Assembly (NCBI GenBank): GCA_016841675.1
Contig: JAENYQ010000017.1
Location: 1-49,018 of the forward strand
Direction: 5' to 3'
DNA from: Desulfotomaculum sp.
GTDB taxonomy: Bacteria; Bacillota; Desulfotomaculia; Desulfotomaculales; Desulfallaceae
Length of the DNA: 49,018 bases
A model generated the notes under the pieces. The model was not told the origin of the DNA. It saw only the letters and a program-made list of their open reading frames with translations, and ran no database searches. The position numbers and the translations under genes are program-made. This document shows positions 1-8,749 of this stretch, in pieces; the first letter of the stretch is position 1, and each line of letters starts with the position of its first letter.

Positions 1-1135
1 ATATTATGGGAACACACTAAAGCTAGCTACTTAATCATTAAGCAATTTCTATGCCGAAAGCAAAAGTTAATGTTCTTAATATTCTGTTAAAACTTCAAAA
101 GATGTTTTTTTAAAAGAGTTAAAAATCATCATGTTGTACTTAACCCTTAAGCCTTATATTTCCTATGAGTAAACCGTTTGCAAAATTTGAAAACTATTTA
201 TAAATTCTGAAAATTATTACCTCAACTAATCATTATCGTTGCATAAAAATCGTTGCACTAAAACTTTTTATAATTTTAAGTGTGGAGAGCTCATAATCAA
301 ATCCTAGTCTATAATATAACATGAATACAGGCATATGTTTTCCCCAACGCTTTAAAGGAAACTCTTTAAATCAAGAATTCATAAGCGTTGAATACTTTGC
401 ATTCCTATTTGAAGAACACCTCCATTACCTACCCACTTACGTTAGCAAAAGCCAAAGCCATGTTGGAATACTAGAGTGTTTACGGATTCCGGTTTGGGAG
501 AATAGAGTGGTAATTCGAACAAATCCCAAATTGTTTGAGGCCAGTGTCCCGCCCTGTAAATTTCCCTAGAAAAATACCGGTCACTTGACCGTCAGCATAT
601 CTTTTTCGAACTATCTTTGTTTACTCCAGCCTATTGGAGCACCTTCAAATGGGTTAGGCCGCCAATCACTTTGTTTTCCGGCAATCTTCTTCCTATATCA
701 ATTGCATTTGGTAAAGGAGTTCCGTTAGCCGTGAATTCGCCCCATATTCAAGTACCTGTGGGTCATGGCCGCGTGGAAACTTTCGATGAATTTACCCTAT
801 GTGTATATTAAATTGAGAAAGAAAAAGAATTTGCAAAAAGTGTAATTAATTTTAAAATTTAAAACATTAATTAATTCATTAACTTAGTGAATAATTGGAT
901 ATTCAGATGTGCCAACCATTTCATTTTTTGCAACTATCAATTGGTCAACTCTAACTAAGATCTGCGGTTTGAAATCAATCCGCTGAGGACGCACTTACAA
1001 AACAATAAGGATAATCCTTGTTCCCAGGATTAATTTCCCTCCGAGTCATGAGAGCTGGGTAGAGTGCATGTACTGGCATAGCAATTGCATTAATATTAAA
1101 CAGCTATAGCTTAAGGGCATCGCGGGGCTTCATAA
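1..1135. other. AT-rich stretch with no credible gene
   Basis: This stretch is clearly richer in A and T than the rest of the window. The short open frames in it (321-569 and 617-811) lack convincing ribosome binding sites and resemble no family I recognise. A small perfect palindrome, CGGTCA-ct-TGACCG, lies at 578-591 and could be an operator or chance. The last 100 bases must hold the promoter of the decarboxylase operon that follows, but I cannot point to a convincing -35/-10 pair. Confidence 0.6.
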
Positions 1136-1174
1136 ATGCAAAAGGTCAGAAATATCAGACATGGGGGGAAAAGA

Positions 1175-2602
1175 ATGAAAGGTTTGCGGGAGTTTATGGA
1201 TGAAATTGAGAAAAGCGGGGATTTAGTTCGAATTAACAAAGAGGTTGACTGGGACATTGAGGCAGGGGCGATTAGTCGCCGGGTATACGACCAATATGGT
1301 CCTTCCCTTTTCTTTGAGAAGATTAAGGATTACCCGCAAGGACACACCATCCTTAACGGCCCGGTGGGTACCTGGCGGAGGGTGGCAATTGCGATGGGAC
1401 TGGCGCCAGATACGCCGGTACGAGAGATTTATGCTGAATACGAGAAAAGGATAGACAATAGGGTTAAGCCTAACATTGTGGAGCGCCGAGATGCTCCTTG
1501 TAAGGAAAATATTTTCATAGGGGAAGATGCTGACATATACCGGTTACCGGCTCCATTGATTCACGAGGGAGATGGCGGTCGCTATATCGGCACCTGGGAC
1601 ATTGTTGTAACCGGGGATCCAGATACCGGCTGGACAAATTGGGGTATGTATCGCTTTATGGTACATAACAAGAATTTTCTTGCCGGCTGGCCACAAACAA
1701 CAAGCCAGTTCGCAATGATGTTAAACGAAAAGTACGTACCTAAAAACAAGCCCATGCCCGTAGCTTTAGTTATTGGGTCGCATCCCATCGATCACATGAT
1801 GGCTACCGCGCCTTTCAAGCCAGGCGTAAGCGAAGCCGAGGTGGCCGGAGCTGTGCGGGGGGAAGCCGTTGATCTTGTAAAATGCGAGACTTGCGACCTC
1901 ATGGTGCCAGCCAATGCAGAAATAGTGATTGAGGGAGAAATCCCTGTCGACGTCATAGTTCCAGATGGTCCCTTTGGTGAATACCCAGGCTATCGGAGTG
2001 GCACGATGGCTGAAGGTGTGGCTTTCCGCATTAAAGCAATCACACACCGGAACAATCCTATTTTGAGTATGACCGCCCTGGGCGCTCCGGTTGATGACAG
2101 TTCAATTGCCGCCTCACTAACTGCAGCAGTGGGGATGAAAAAGGGACTGCAGAGAAGGGGCATTGATGTAACCGATGTATATGTACCGCCCGAAGGAGTT
2201 ACCCACCTAGTTGTCGTTGGCGTAAAAACTGGCGGCATTGAAGTGACAAAGAAGGTTCTTGACTTTTTCGTCGCACGGCGAGTAATGGTATCCAAGTGTA
2301 TTGTGGTAGACCAGGATGTAGACGTATTTAACATGGGCCAGGTTATTCATGCCTTTGCTACCAAGTGTCACCCGGGACGAAGTATTGTCGTGGAACATTT
2401 CGTTGGAAAGTCCAATGCTCTTACCCCTTGTTATGATGCCGATGAACGGCGTATTCTCAAGGGAGCATTTGCGGCCTTTGATGCTACCTGGCCTTTGGAG
2501 TGGCCAAAGGAAAACATACCGCCAAGAGCAACCTTTGAAGATATATACTCTGAAAAAACTAAAGCAGAAGTAGTTGCCAAGTGGAATGAATACGGTCTTT
2601 AA
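1175..2602 (+). CDS. UbiD-family aromatic acid decarboxylase (copy 1)
   Basis: This 475-residue protein belongs to the UbiD family, cytoplasmic enzymes that use prenylated FMN to remove (or add) a carboxyl group on aromatic or unsaturated acids. The family hallmarks are present: Asn155 and Arg160 in NWGMYR, and Asp264 and Glu269 in DGPFGE, which correspond to the metal-binding Asn and the E(D)-R-E catalytic set. I chose the ATG at 1175 because GGGGGGAA stands just before it; an in-frame ATG at 1136 has only a weak site. It is the first gene of a plus-strand operon with a 96-aa unknown and a CoA ligase. By analogy with anaerobic isophthalate and phthalate degradation it could act on a free aryl acid or an aryl-CoA. 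The substrate cannot be read from the sequence. Confidence 0.9.
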   Translation: MKGLREFMDEIEKSGDLVRINKEVDWDIEAGAISRRVYDQYGPSLFFEKIKDYPQGHTILNGPVGTWRRVAIAMGLAPDTPVREIYAEYEKRIDNRVKPNIVERRDAPCKENIFIGEDADIYRLPAPLIHEGDGGRYIGTWDIVVTGDPDTGWTNWGMYRFMVHNKNFLAGWPQTTSQFAMMLNEKYVPKNKPMPVALVIGSHPIDHMMATAPFKPGVSEAEVAGAVRGEAVDLVKCETCDLMVPANAEIVIEGEIPVDVIVPDGPFGEYPGYRSGTMAEGVAFRIKAITHRNNPILSMTALGAPVDDSSIAASLTAAVGMKKGLQRRGIDVTDVYVPPEGVTHLVVVGVKTGGIEVTKKVLDFFVARRVMVSKCIVVDQDVDVFNMGQVIHAFATKCHPGRSIVVEHFVGKSNALTPCYDADERRILKGAFAAFDATWPLEWPKENIPPRATFEDIYSEKTKAEVVAKWNEYGL

Positions 2603-2640
2603 TTGTTTATTTTATAATCGAATTAAGGAGGCGAAGATAA

Positions 2641-2931
2641 ATGTCTAAAGAGTATCTTACCTATGTCCGCCAATATGCAGACCTTCGAGACGGTGTGCGC
2701 AACCTGTTTATCAAAGATCTGACACCTGGCCCACGAAAATATGATACAAAACAGGTACAGGCCATGATATCCAATTCGCCCGCAAATTTACCGGAATCAG
2801 ACGTTCTCTGGGTGCGTTCGGAAATGGGTGTGCTTGACCCGAACCCGTGGGCTATTAAAATTCTGGAAGACCTGCCCGATTACGTGGAGGGTCGTCCATA
2901 TACCGATATCTTTGTTGCCTTGAAATGGTGA
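2641..2931 (+). CDS. 96-aa protein of unknown function between UbiD and CoA ligase
   Basis: I do not recognise this family. The gene has a strong ribosome binding site (AAGGAGG, 9 bases before the ATG), starts 38 bases after the UbiD gene and ends 29 bases before the chosen start of the ligase, so it is surely translated as part of the operon. The protein has no cysteine, no signal peptide and no membrane segment. Several UbiD-type enzymes (phenylphosphate carboxylase, hydroxyarylic acid decarboxylases) have a small extra subunit, so an accessory subunit of the UbiD upstream is a reasonable guess from position only. Confidence 0.8.
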   Translation: MSKEYLTYVRQYADLRDGVRNLFIKDLTPGPRKYDTKQVQAMISNSPANLPESDVLWVRSEMGVLDPNPWAIKILEDLPDYVEGRPYTDIFVALKW

Positions 2932-2960
2932 TATCTTATCCCAAGAAAGGTGACAAGGAA

Positions 2961-4271
2961 ATGTTTTATGATGCCAAAACAGAAACGGCTTCCAGTGAGC
3001 AGCTTGAGAACCTTCAGTGGCAAAAAATGATAGGCATGTTGAAGAAGGTATATGAGAGTAATCTTTTTTACCGGCGCAAGTTTAATGAACATGGTGTAAC
3101 CCCTGATGACATAAACGATTTGGGTGACATTATAAAACTACCTTTTACGTCTAAACAGGATTTCCAAAGGGATCAGGATAACAACCCTGTTTTCGGAACA
3201 AATTTAACTGAGGCATTTGAAAATTATGTCCAATTTCACCAAACCACCGGTACTACAGGTAAGCCCCTGAGATGGCTAGACACTAAAGAAAGCTGGGCTT
3301 GGCGGGCACGTTGCCAAGCACATGCCCTGACAGCAGCAGGTATTACAAACAAGGATATATTGTTGCTACCATTTAACTTTGGTCCCTATACAGCTTTTTG
3401 GGGGATTTATGAAGCGGCCCAGCACTTGGATATATTGACAATCCCCACCGGAGGGTGGACTACCGAGCAGCGTATTCATTGTCTAATAGAAAATAAAGCC
3501 ACGTTGATTGCCGGTACCCCTACCTATATGTTGCGCATTGCTGAGGCAGCCCAGGAAATTGGTGTCGATCTTGCATCTTCTTACGTAAGGGCGCTTATTC
3601 TGGCCGGGGAACCAGGGGCAATGATCCCGGCAGTGAGGGAAAAACTCGAAAAAGCTTGGGGGGCCCGGGTATTTGAATACCCAGGCCTAACTGAAACTGG
3701 CACCTACGCTTTTATGTGTAGTCATAACAATCAGGCCCTGCATATTATCGAGAGCGAGTTTATCGTAGAAATACTAGATCCGCAGACCGGACGTGGGGTC
3801 CCGGACGGGGGGGTTGGTGAACTGGTGCTTACAAACCTTGGCCGCACTTGCAGCCCTGCCATCCGTTACCGTACCGGCGACTTGGTAAAGAGAGTTCGAA
3901 AGTCCTGCGGTTGTGGGCGAACCTTAAGCCAATTAGACGGTGGGGTATTGGGGCGGAAAGATGAAATGCTCATCGTCCGTGGAGTAAATATTTTTCCTAG
4001 AGCCGTGGGAAACATTGTAGAAGAGTTCCTTGAATTCGGCAATGAATACCAGATTATTGCTTATCGCCGGGATGGAACGGATGACTTGGAAGTACAAGTT
4101 GAAATTAATCCTTCGTCAGATAACATGGACCAAATTATTGCTGCCGAAATAAAAAGTCGTCTCAATTTAAGGATAAAAATAGATTCCGTGCCAAAAGGGA
4201 CGTTTGTACGTTCGCACTATAAAGGGAAAAGATTTATTGATAAAAGAAAGCAAGCTTGTAACACAGATTAG
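2961..4271 (+). CDS. PaaK-like aryl-CoA ligase (AMP-forming)
   Basis: The 436-residue protein matches the phenylacetate-CoA ligase group of adenylate-forming enzymes in length and motifs: the phosphate-binding TTGTTGKP at 95-102, YPGLTETG at about 240-247, YRTGDL at 303-308 and the C-terminal hinge GRKDEML at 331-337. A CGCG motif at 316-319 is also usual in this group. It should activate an aromatic carboxylic acid to its CoA thioester with ATP. The ATG at 2961 is preferred because AAAGGTG lies 8 bases before it and the resulting length fits the family; an upstream ATG at 2925 overlaps the previous stop codon and has no site. Pairing with a UbiD recalls isophthalate:CoA ligase plus isophthalyl-CoA decarboxylase. 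The substrate is an inference. Confidence 0.9.
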   Translation: MFYDAKTETASSEQLENLQWQKMIGMLKKVYESNLFYRRKFNEHGVTPDDINDLGDIIKLPFTSKQDFQRDQDNNPVFGTNLTEAFENYVQFHQTTGTTGKPLRWLDTKESWAWRARCQAHALTAAGITNKDILLLPFNFGPYTAFWGIYEAAQHLDILTIPTGGWTTEQRIHCLIENKATLIAGTPTYMLRIAEAAQEIGVDLASSYVRALILAGEPGAMIPAVREKLEKAWGARVFEYPGLTETGTYAFMCSHNNQALHIIESEFIVEILDPQTGRGVPDGGVGELVLTNLGRTCSPAIRYRTGDLVKRVRKSCGCGRTLSQLDGGVLGRKDEMLIVRGVNIFPRAVGNIVEEFLEFGNEYQIIAYRRDGTDDLEVQVEINPSSDNMDQIIAAEIKSRLNLRIKIDSVPKGTFVRSHYKGKRFIDKRKQACNTD

Positions 4272-4288
4272 TTAAACCAAATGATAAA

Positions 4289-4317
4289 GGGGGTGATCTG
4301 TTTGTTAAATCACCCCC
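4289..4317. terminator. Hairpin between convergent operons
   Basis: A perfect 9-bp stem, GGGGGTGAT against ATCACCCCC, with an 11-base loop lies between the ends of the ligase gene (plus) and ubiX (minus). The T-run on either side is poor, but the position suits a bidirectional terminator. Confidence 0.65.
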
Positions 4318-4369
4318 TCTTACTATCCTTTACCTACTATAGACGGTTTTTACTCCGACATTCATAGTA

Positions 4370-4957
4370 TCACAAATCTTTGTTGAACCGTCTTTTCTCC
4401 GGCACACTTTCCCAGCGTTGAAACATCTGATGTTCAATATCAAACTGATCCAGTATTTTACCGACGGTTTGATTGATTATATCATCAATGCTAGTGGGTC
4501 GGTGGTAAAAGGCGGGCATGGGCGGCAGAATAATCCCCCCGACCTCGGACAATGCAACCATCATCCTGAGATGGCCAAGGTGCAAGGGGGTTTCCCGTGC
4601 CATCAGCACTAGCTTTCTTTTTTCTTTAAGAGTCACGTCGGCGGCCCGCACCAGTAGATTATCGTTATATGAATTCGCTATCCCGGACAGGCTTTTAATT
4701 GAGCAAGGCGCTATGATCATTCCATCATGCTTAAATGAACCGCTGGCTACCGACGCCCCTACGTCTGCGTTATCATAAACGAAGTCTGCCAGTGACTCCA
4801 CCTCGGGCAGCTTGTAATTTGTTTCAAGATTAATTGTTTTTTGAGCGCTTTTGCTAATGACCAGGTGTGTTTCCACTTGGCATTGTCGCAGTGTTTCCAG
4901 GATCCTGATGCCATATACCGCGCCGCTTGCACCCGATATTCCGATGACCAGCTTCAT
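4370..4957 (-). CDS. ubiX: Flavin prenyltransferase UbiX
   Basis: The 195-residue protein makes prenylated FMN from FMN and dimethylallyl phosphate, the cofactor that UbiD decarboxylases need. It shows the UbiX flavodoxin-like features: GISGASGA at 6-13, the APCSIKSLSGIA segment at 83-94 and MARETPL at 119-125. A GGGGG sequence stands before the ATG. It is the only UbiX in the window and lies downstream of a UbiD gene and a small zinc-ribbon gene, the same three components found in BsdBCD/VdcBCD-type hydroxyarylic acid decarboxylases. It may serve all three UbiD proteins here. Confidence 0.93.
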   Translation of the reverse strand: MKLVIGISGASGAVYGIRILETLRQCQVETHLVISKSAQKTINLETNYKLPEVESLADFVYDNADVGASVASGSFKHDGMIIAPCSIKSLSGIANSYNDNLLVRAADVTLKEKRKLVLMARETPLHLGHLRMMVALSEVGGIILPPMPAFYHRPTSIDDIINQTVGKILDQFDIEHQMFQRWESVPEKRRFNKDL

Positions 4958-5141
4958 GACAAAACCCCCTAAAATTGTTATTATCTTTCGGGACAGCCGT
5001 AGTCAACTGCCTCCGGCAGATGGCGCGGAAGGTACAGGCTAGGCTGATTGCATTAGTCCCTAACCGTTTATCTTAACCAGTGCCATTTCCACGTTGACCG
5101 GGTGAAAAACAGTTTTGGAGTTAAACAGCTTCAGCTCTACT

Positions 5142-5297
5142 TTAGCCTACCCGGTCATCAATAAACGGGCTTTCTTCTACCCGGAAAGTGCGCTGACAAT
5201 ACGGGCACATTAACTCCAGGTTGGCATAGCGCAGTTCATAATCGCAATAATACCTGCCGTGACATTCCGGGCATTCCACCCAAAAAATTCTTTCCAT
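5142..5297 (-). CDS. 51-aa zinc-ribbon protein, possible small subunit of a UbiD decarboxylase
   Basis: This short gene encodes a 51-residue protein with two CPxC knuckles (CPEC at 9-12 and CPYC at 31-34), the pattern of a zinc ribbon. A strong GGAGGTG site lies 7 bases before the ATG. It begins 18 bases after the stop of the ubiD gene at 5316-6698 and is followed by ubiX. Small Cys-rich D proteins of 60-80 residues accompany BsdC/VdcC-type decarboxylases, so position, size and cysteines suggest the same role. That is analogy: I cannot confirm homology by eye. Confidence 0.8.
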   Translation of the reverse strand: MERIFWVECPECHGRYYCDYELRYANLELMCPYCQRTFRVEESPFIDDRVG

Positions 5298-5315
5298 GCA
5301 GTCAACACCTCCTAA

Positions 5316-6698
5316 TTAATCAAGCCATTGTTCTGGTTTTACGGAATTGAGCACCTGTTCCGGCACTTTAAACAGCGTCGGGAATGGCCTGTCCAAAGGC
5401 CTGGTAGCATCAATGACCACCTTATTGTGACCCATGGCGGTAGTGAACATGGTATACAAATTACGGATATAAGTAATATCACGATCAGGATTAACCATAG
5501 TTACCATTGCCCAAATGACTTCCTTTTCATTAAAGACGTCTATGTCATCATCCACTACAACGACAACCTGGTTTGTAGTTGATTCATTCAAAGCAATTAA
5601 CCCAGCCTGTTTGCCCTGCCCCTCCTTTGTTTTTTTAATTGAGATATAGCACAAAAGGCGGCCGACGCCGGAATGAGGATTGTGAACAGCAACTATGCCC
5701 CCTACCTTGGATTGAAGGGTATTATAAACACTACCTTCTTTGGGGATTGTCCCCAGGTTCCAATGGCCCTCATGACCGGAAAAAACATCCTGCATAATGG
5801 CATTTTGGCGACGCGTAATAGCTTTCACCTGCATGGCTTGGCGAATACATTGGGCCTGATAATGACGGGTAACCTCACCGAAGGGGTCCACTACCTCTCT
5901 AACACCGGGCAGAATCTCACCTTCAATAATTATCTCAGCGTCAGCCGGTACAAGAAAATCTTCACCCCACGTTACCGAAGGCGCTAAACGTAAAGGCTCA
6001 CCCAAAAAACCACCCACGGCTTCATAATCGTCCCGTTCAAAACTGGTTAATGCAAGCGCACCCAGAAAAAATGCCGGGTGATGCCCGATAATATTGATAA
6101 TTGGAGCAGGTTTATTCATCTCCTTATAACGGTTCACAATGCGCTCCAAGTGTGGGGAGTGAATGGAAACTCCCATATAATCGGGTTTTCCTTTATAAAA
6201 AGTTTTTATAAAGCTAATATCATAAACTCCGGTATCAGGGTCGCGCATACAACAGGTCATCGTGATTACCGGCCCCAGGTCCATTTCATAATGACGGACG
6301 ATAGGTAAAACCCCTACATCAACTTGTTTACCGGACACCACTACCTCTTGAACGGGCGCTGCACCGTCCATGCGCACTGGAGGGATGGATATATTTTCCC
6401 TGCGCGCATATTCAAGGCTTAACGGCATTTTGCACTCATCTTGCCTCATATCCAGGGCCAATGCACATCTTTCCCGGCGGCCAAAAACATTGCTGACCAG
6501 CTTAATACCGGCCGGATCGCCGTTAACGCTTTCGGGGTCTTTAAATAAAACCATAGGGAATTTACCTTGCCTGGTTAGGTTCTCCAACAAGGCGGTTGCT
6601 TCAAAATGAGCCGGCCTAACCCGCCTGGAAACATGAGCTATTTCATCAGGATATTCCTTCTCCAATAACGATATATAACTGGTTAGATCCTTGGACAT
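5316..6698 (-). CDS. UbiD-family protein with altered active site (copy 2)
   Basis: The 460-residue protein is UbiD-like along its length, including DPDTG at 153-157 and PFGE at 272-275. Three positions expected to be catalytic or metal-binding differ by eye: Asp160 stands where Asn is normal, Lys165 where the catalytic Arg is normal, and Val270 where the first acid of the (E/D)GPFGE motif is normal. Glu275 is kept. It may be a divergent decarboxylase, a carboxylase-type subunit or a partner of another UbiD. The ATG at 6698 is chosen because AAGGAGGA precedes it at a good distance, whereas the ATG two codons upstream touches that site. It is probably co-transcribed with the TRAP genes upstream and the zinc-ribbon and ubiX genes downstream. 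Confidence 0.88.
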   Translation of the reverse strand: MSKDLTSYISLLEKEYPDEIAHVSRRVRPAHFEATALLENLTRQGKFPMVLFKDPESVNGDPAGIKLVSNVFGRRERCALALDMRQDECKMPLSLEYARRENISIPPVRMDGAAPVQEVVVSGKQVDVGVLPIVRHYEMDLGPVITMTCCMRDPDTGVYDISFIKTFYKGKPDYMGVSIHSPHLERIVNRYKEMNKPAPIINIIGHHPAFFLGALALTSFERDDYEAVGGFLGEPLRLAPSVTWGEDFLVPADAEIIIEGEILPGVREVVDPFGEVTRHYQAQCIRQAMQVKAITRRQNAIMQDVFSGHEGHWNLGTIPKEGSVYNTLQSKVGGIVAVHNPHSGVGRLLCYISIKKTKEGQGKQAGLIALNESTTNQVVVVVDDDIDVFNEKEVIWAMVTMVNPDRDITYIRNLYTMFTTAMGHNKVVIDATRPLDRPFPTLFKVPEQVLNSVKPEQWLD

Positions 6699-6769
6699 TA
6701 ACATTCCTCCTTGTAAAATTGGCAACAACTCTAAACTGACAGACGCTACTAATGTGTCGAATTTTTAGT

Positions 6770-8695
6770 TTAGCTACTTATTTTAATATACTCTTTTTGC
6801 TTAATTGCAAAACCTCGAAAATGTAACCCCAAGAGCAATATTATCAACCCCAACCCTATAATCCGACTTGACCACCCGGGGACAAGTAAAATGATCCCGG
6901 CAATGATAAAGCCTACCCGCTCAAACCAACCTAAATCTCGTCGCAAATAGCCTTCCACACCGATAGCAATTACAGCAACACCCAAAACACCGTCAAATAG
7001 AGCTAATGCTATACTACTTGTGGACCCCATGAGAGCTAATCCAGGCTTGAAGATAAAGATAAAAGGTACTACATAAGCGGCGATACCCAATTTCATGGCC
7101 TGCCAGGCCGTAGGCATCATCGGTGAACGGGCAATTGAGGCCGCCGCATAGGCAGCAAGACATACCGGCGGGGTAAGGAATGAAAGAGTTCCATAGTAGA
7201 AAACAAACATGTGTGCCAATAAAGCGGGTACGCCCATCTGCACCATTGCGGGTGCCACCAAAACAGCAAGCAAAAGATAAGAAGCTGTCACCGGCATCCC
7301 CATACCTAGAATAATACTAGCAAAGGCAGTTAATAAAGCTAACAACAAAAGATTACCTCCACCTAAATCCGTAAGCACCCGGGATAAAGAAAGGCCCACA
7401 CCGGTGTAGGTTATTACCCCAACTACCAGTCCCGCCGCAGCACAAATAACCGTTACTTCCAACATACCCTGAGTGGTTTCCTCAAGAAGAGTTAATGTCT
7501 TTTTCAATTTATGTCTAACGTCTCTTCGACATAATACTACCAGAAACAAGGATGCTAACGAATACAAGGCAGCTACGGACTCTCGAAGAAACAATGCAAA
7601 GAGGCAAAAGACCAGCACCACCACAGGTATCACATAAATCCAACCTACTTTGAATGTTTTCTTCAAAGAAGGGATTTCTTCCTTTGGCATTCCTTGCAGA
7701 CCTATCTTCGCAGCTCTCAAGTCCACTTGTATAAATATGCTTAGATAATAAAGCAATGCTGGAACCAGCGCGGCAATGACAACCACGGCATAGGGAATCC
7801 CTAAAAACTGAGCCATAATGAAAGCAGCAGCACCCATAATTGGTGGCATGATGCAACCACCCGTTGAGGAAACAGCTTCCACTCCGGCGGCAAAGTGAGC
7901 AGGGTATCCTACACGCTTCATCATAGGAATAGTTAAAACTCCTACTGCCGCTACGTTACCCACTGCACTTCCGGATAGAGTACCCATCAAGGAACTAGCT
8001 ACAATGGCTATTTTAGCAGCACCACCCCGGTAGCGTCCCATTAGAGCCTGGGCAATATCGATCAAGAAAGACGCTCCTCCGGTGCCAAACAAAAAACGTC
8101 CAAATAGAATAAAGCTAAAAACAATCACAGCCGCTGTTTGCAGTGCAATGCCATAAAGGAATTCAGAACCCAGGTAAAGTTGGCTGATCAAACGTGGCCA
8201 GGAAATTTCTTTGCCTGCCAAAATGCCTGGCAAAAGATATCCAAAGCGCCCATACAAAATGAAAACGACGACGATGATTACCAGAGGCCAACCGGCAAGG
8301 CGTCGCGTAGCTTCCAGAATGGATAAAATCGCCACTGACCCCAAAATAACTTTTGCTGGGGAGTAAAAACCCAGTGTTGTTAATAATTGGGGATAGTATA
8401 ACAATACGTATAGCCCTACAATCATACTTGCACAAGCGCATAAAATATCGTACCAAGGGACACTATTTTTACTGGCCTTGTTGACTGCGGGAACGCTTAT
8501 GAAAACGTATGCCAATATCAAGCCCAGAAATAATCCTAGATATTGCTGTACAAAAAGGGATATTCCCGCCAGGTATAGCGGTAAATCAAGGATGAAAATT
8601 AGCGCGGCAAGCGGCACAATTAAACCCAGGACCAACTGTGTATATCGCGCAACCCCCGCTAATTGCCGAAACCGTCCCTGTGATTCCTTTTCCAA
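6770..8695 (-). CDS. TRAP transporter fused permease (4TM/12TM)
   Basis: A 641-residue, strongly hydrophobic protein with about 16 predicted membrane segments, as expected for the fused small and large membrane subunits of TAXI-type TRAP transporters. These use an ion gradient to import organic acids delivered by an extracytoplasmic binding protein. Long glycine- and alanine-rich segments such as GTLSGSAVGNVAAVG and STGGCIMPPIMGAAA are typical of the large subunit. The start is a TTG at 8693-8695 with GGGAGGTG 6 bases before it. The binding protein gene lies 54 bases upstream. Its place among decarboxylase genes suggests an aromatic or dicarboxylic acid as cargo, which is inference. Confidence 0.92.
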   Translation of the reverse strand: MEKESQGRFRQLAGVARYTQLVLGLIVPLAALIFILDLPLYLAGISLFVQQYLGLFLGLILAYVFISVPAVNKASKNSVPWYDILCACASMIVGLYVLLYYPQLLTTLGFYSPAKVILGSVAILSILEATRRLAGWPLVIIVVVFILYGRFGYLLPGILAGKEISWPRLISQLYLGSEFLYGIALQTAAVIVFSFILFGRFLFGTGGASFLIDIAQALMGRYRGGAAKIAIVASSLMGTLSGSAVGNVAAVGVLTIPMMKRVGYPAHFAAGVEAVSSTGGCIMPPIMGAAAFIMAQFLGIPYAVVVIAALVPALLYYLSIFIQVDLRAAKIGLQGMPKEEIPSLKKTFKVGWIYVIPVVVLVFCLFALFLRESVAALYSLASLFLVVLCRRDVRHKLKKTLTLLEETTQGMLEVTVICAAAGLVVGVITYTGVGLSLSRVLTDLGGGNLLLLALLTAFASIILGMGMPVTASYLLLAVLVAPAMVQMGVPALLAHMFVFYYGTLSFLTPPVCLAAYAAASIARSPMMPTAWQAMKLGIAAYVVPFIFIFKPGLALMGSTSSIALALFDGVLGVAVIAIGVEGYLRRDLGWFERVGFIIAGIILLVPGWSSRIIGLGLIILLLGLHFRGFAIKQKEYIKISS

Positions 8696-8749
8696 TTGTT
8701 ACACCTCCCATTTCCAAAGAAAAGACTTGGAGGATATCACCAACCTAAT

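Noticed and set aside
321-811. Two open frames of 82 and 64 codons in the AT-rich left end
   Set aside because: Neither has a ribosome site or recognisable similarity, and they lie in DNA of non-coding composition.
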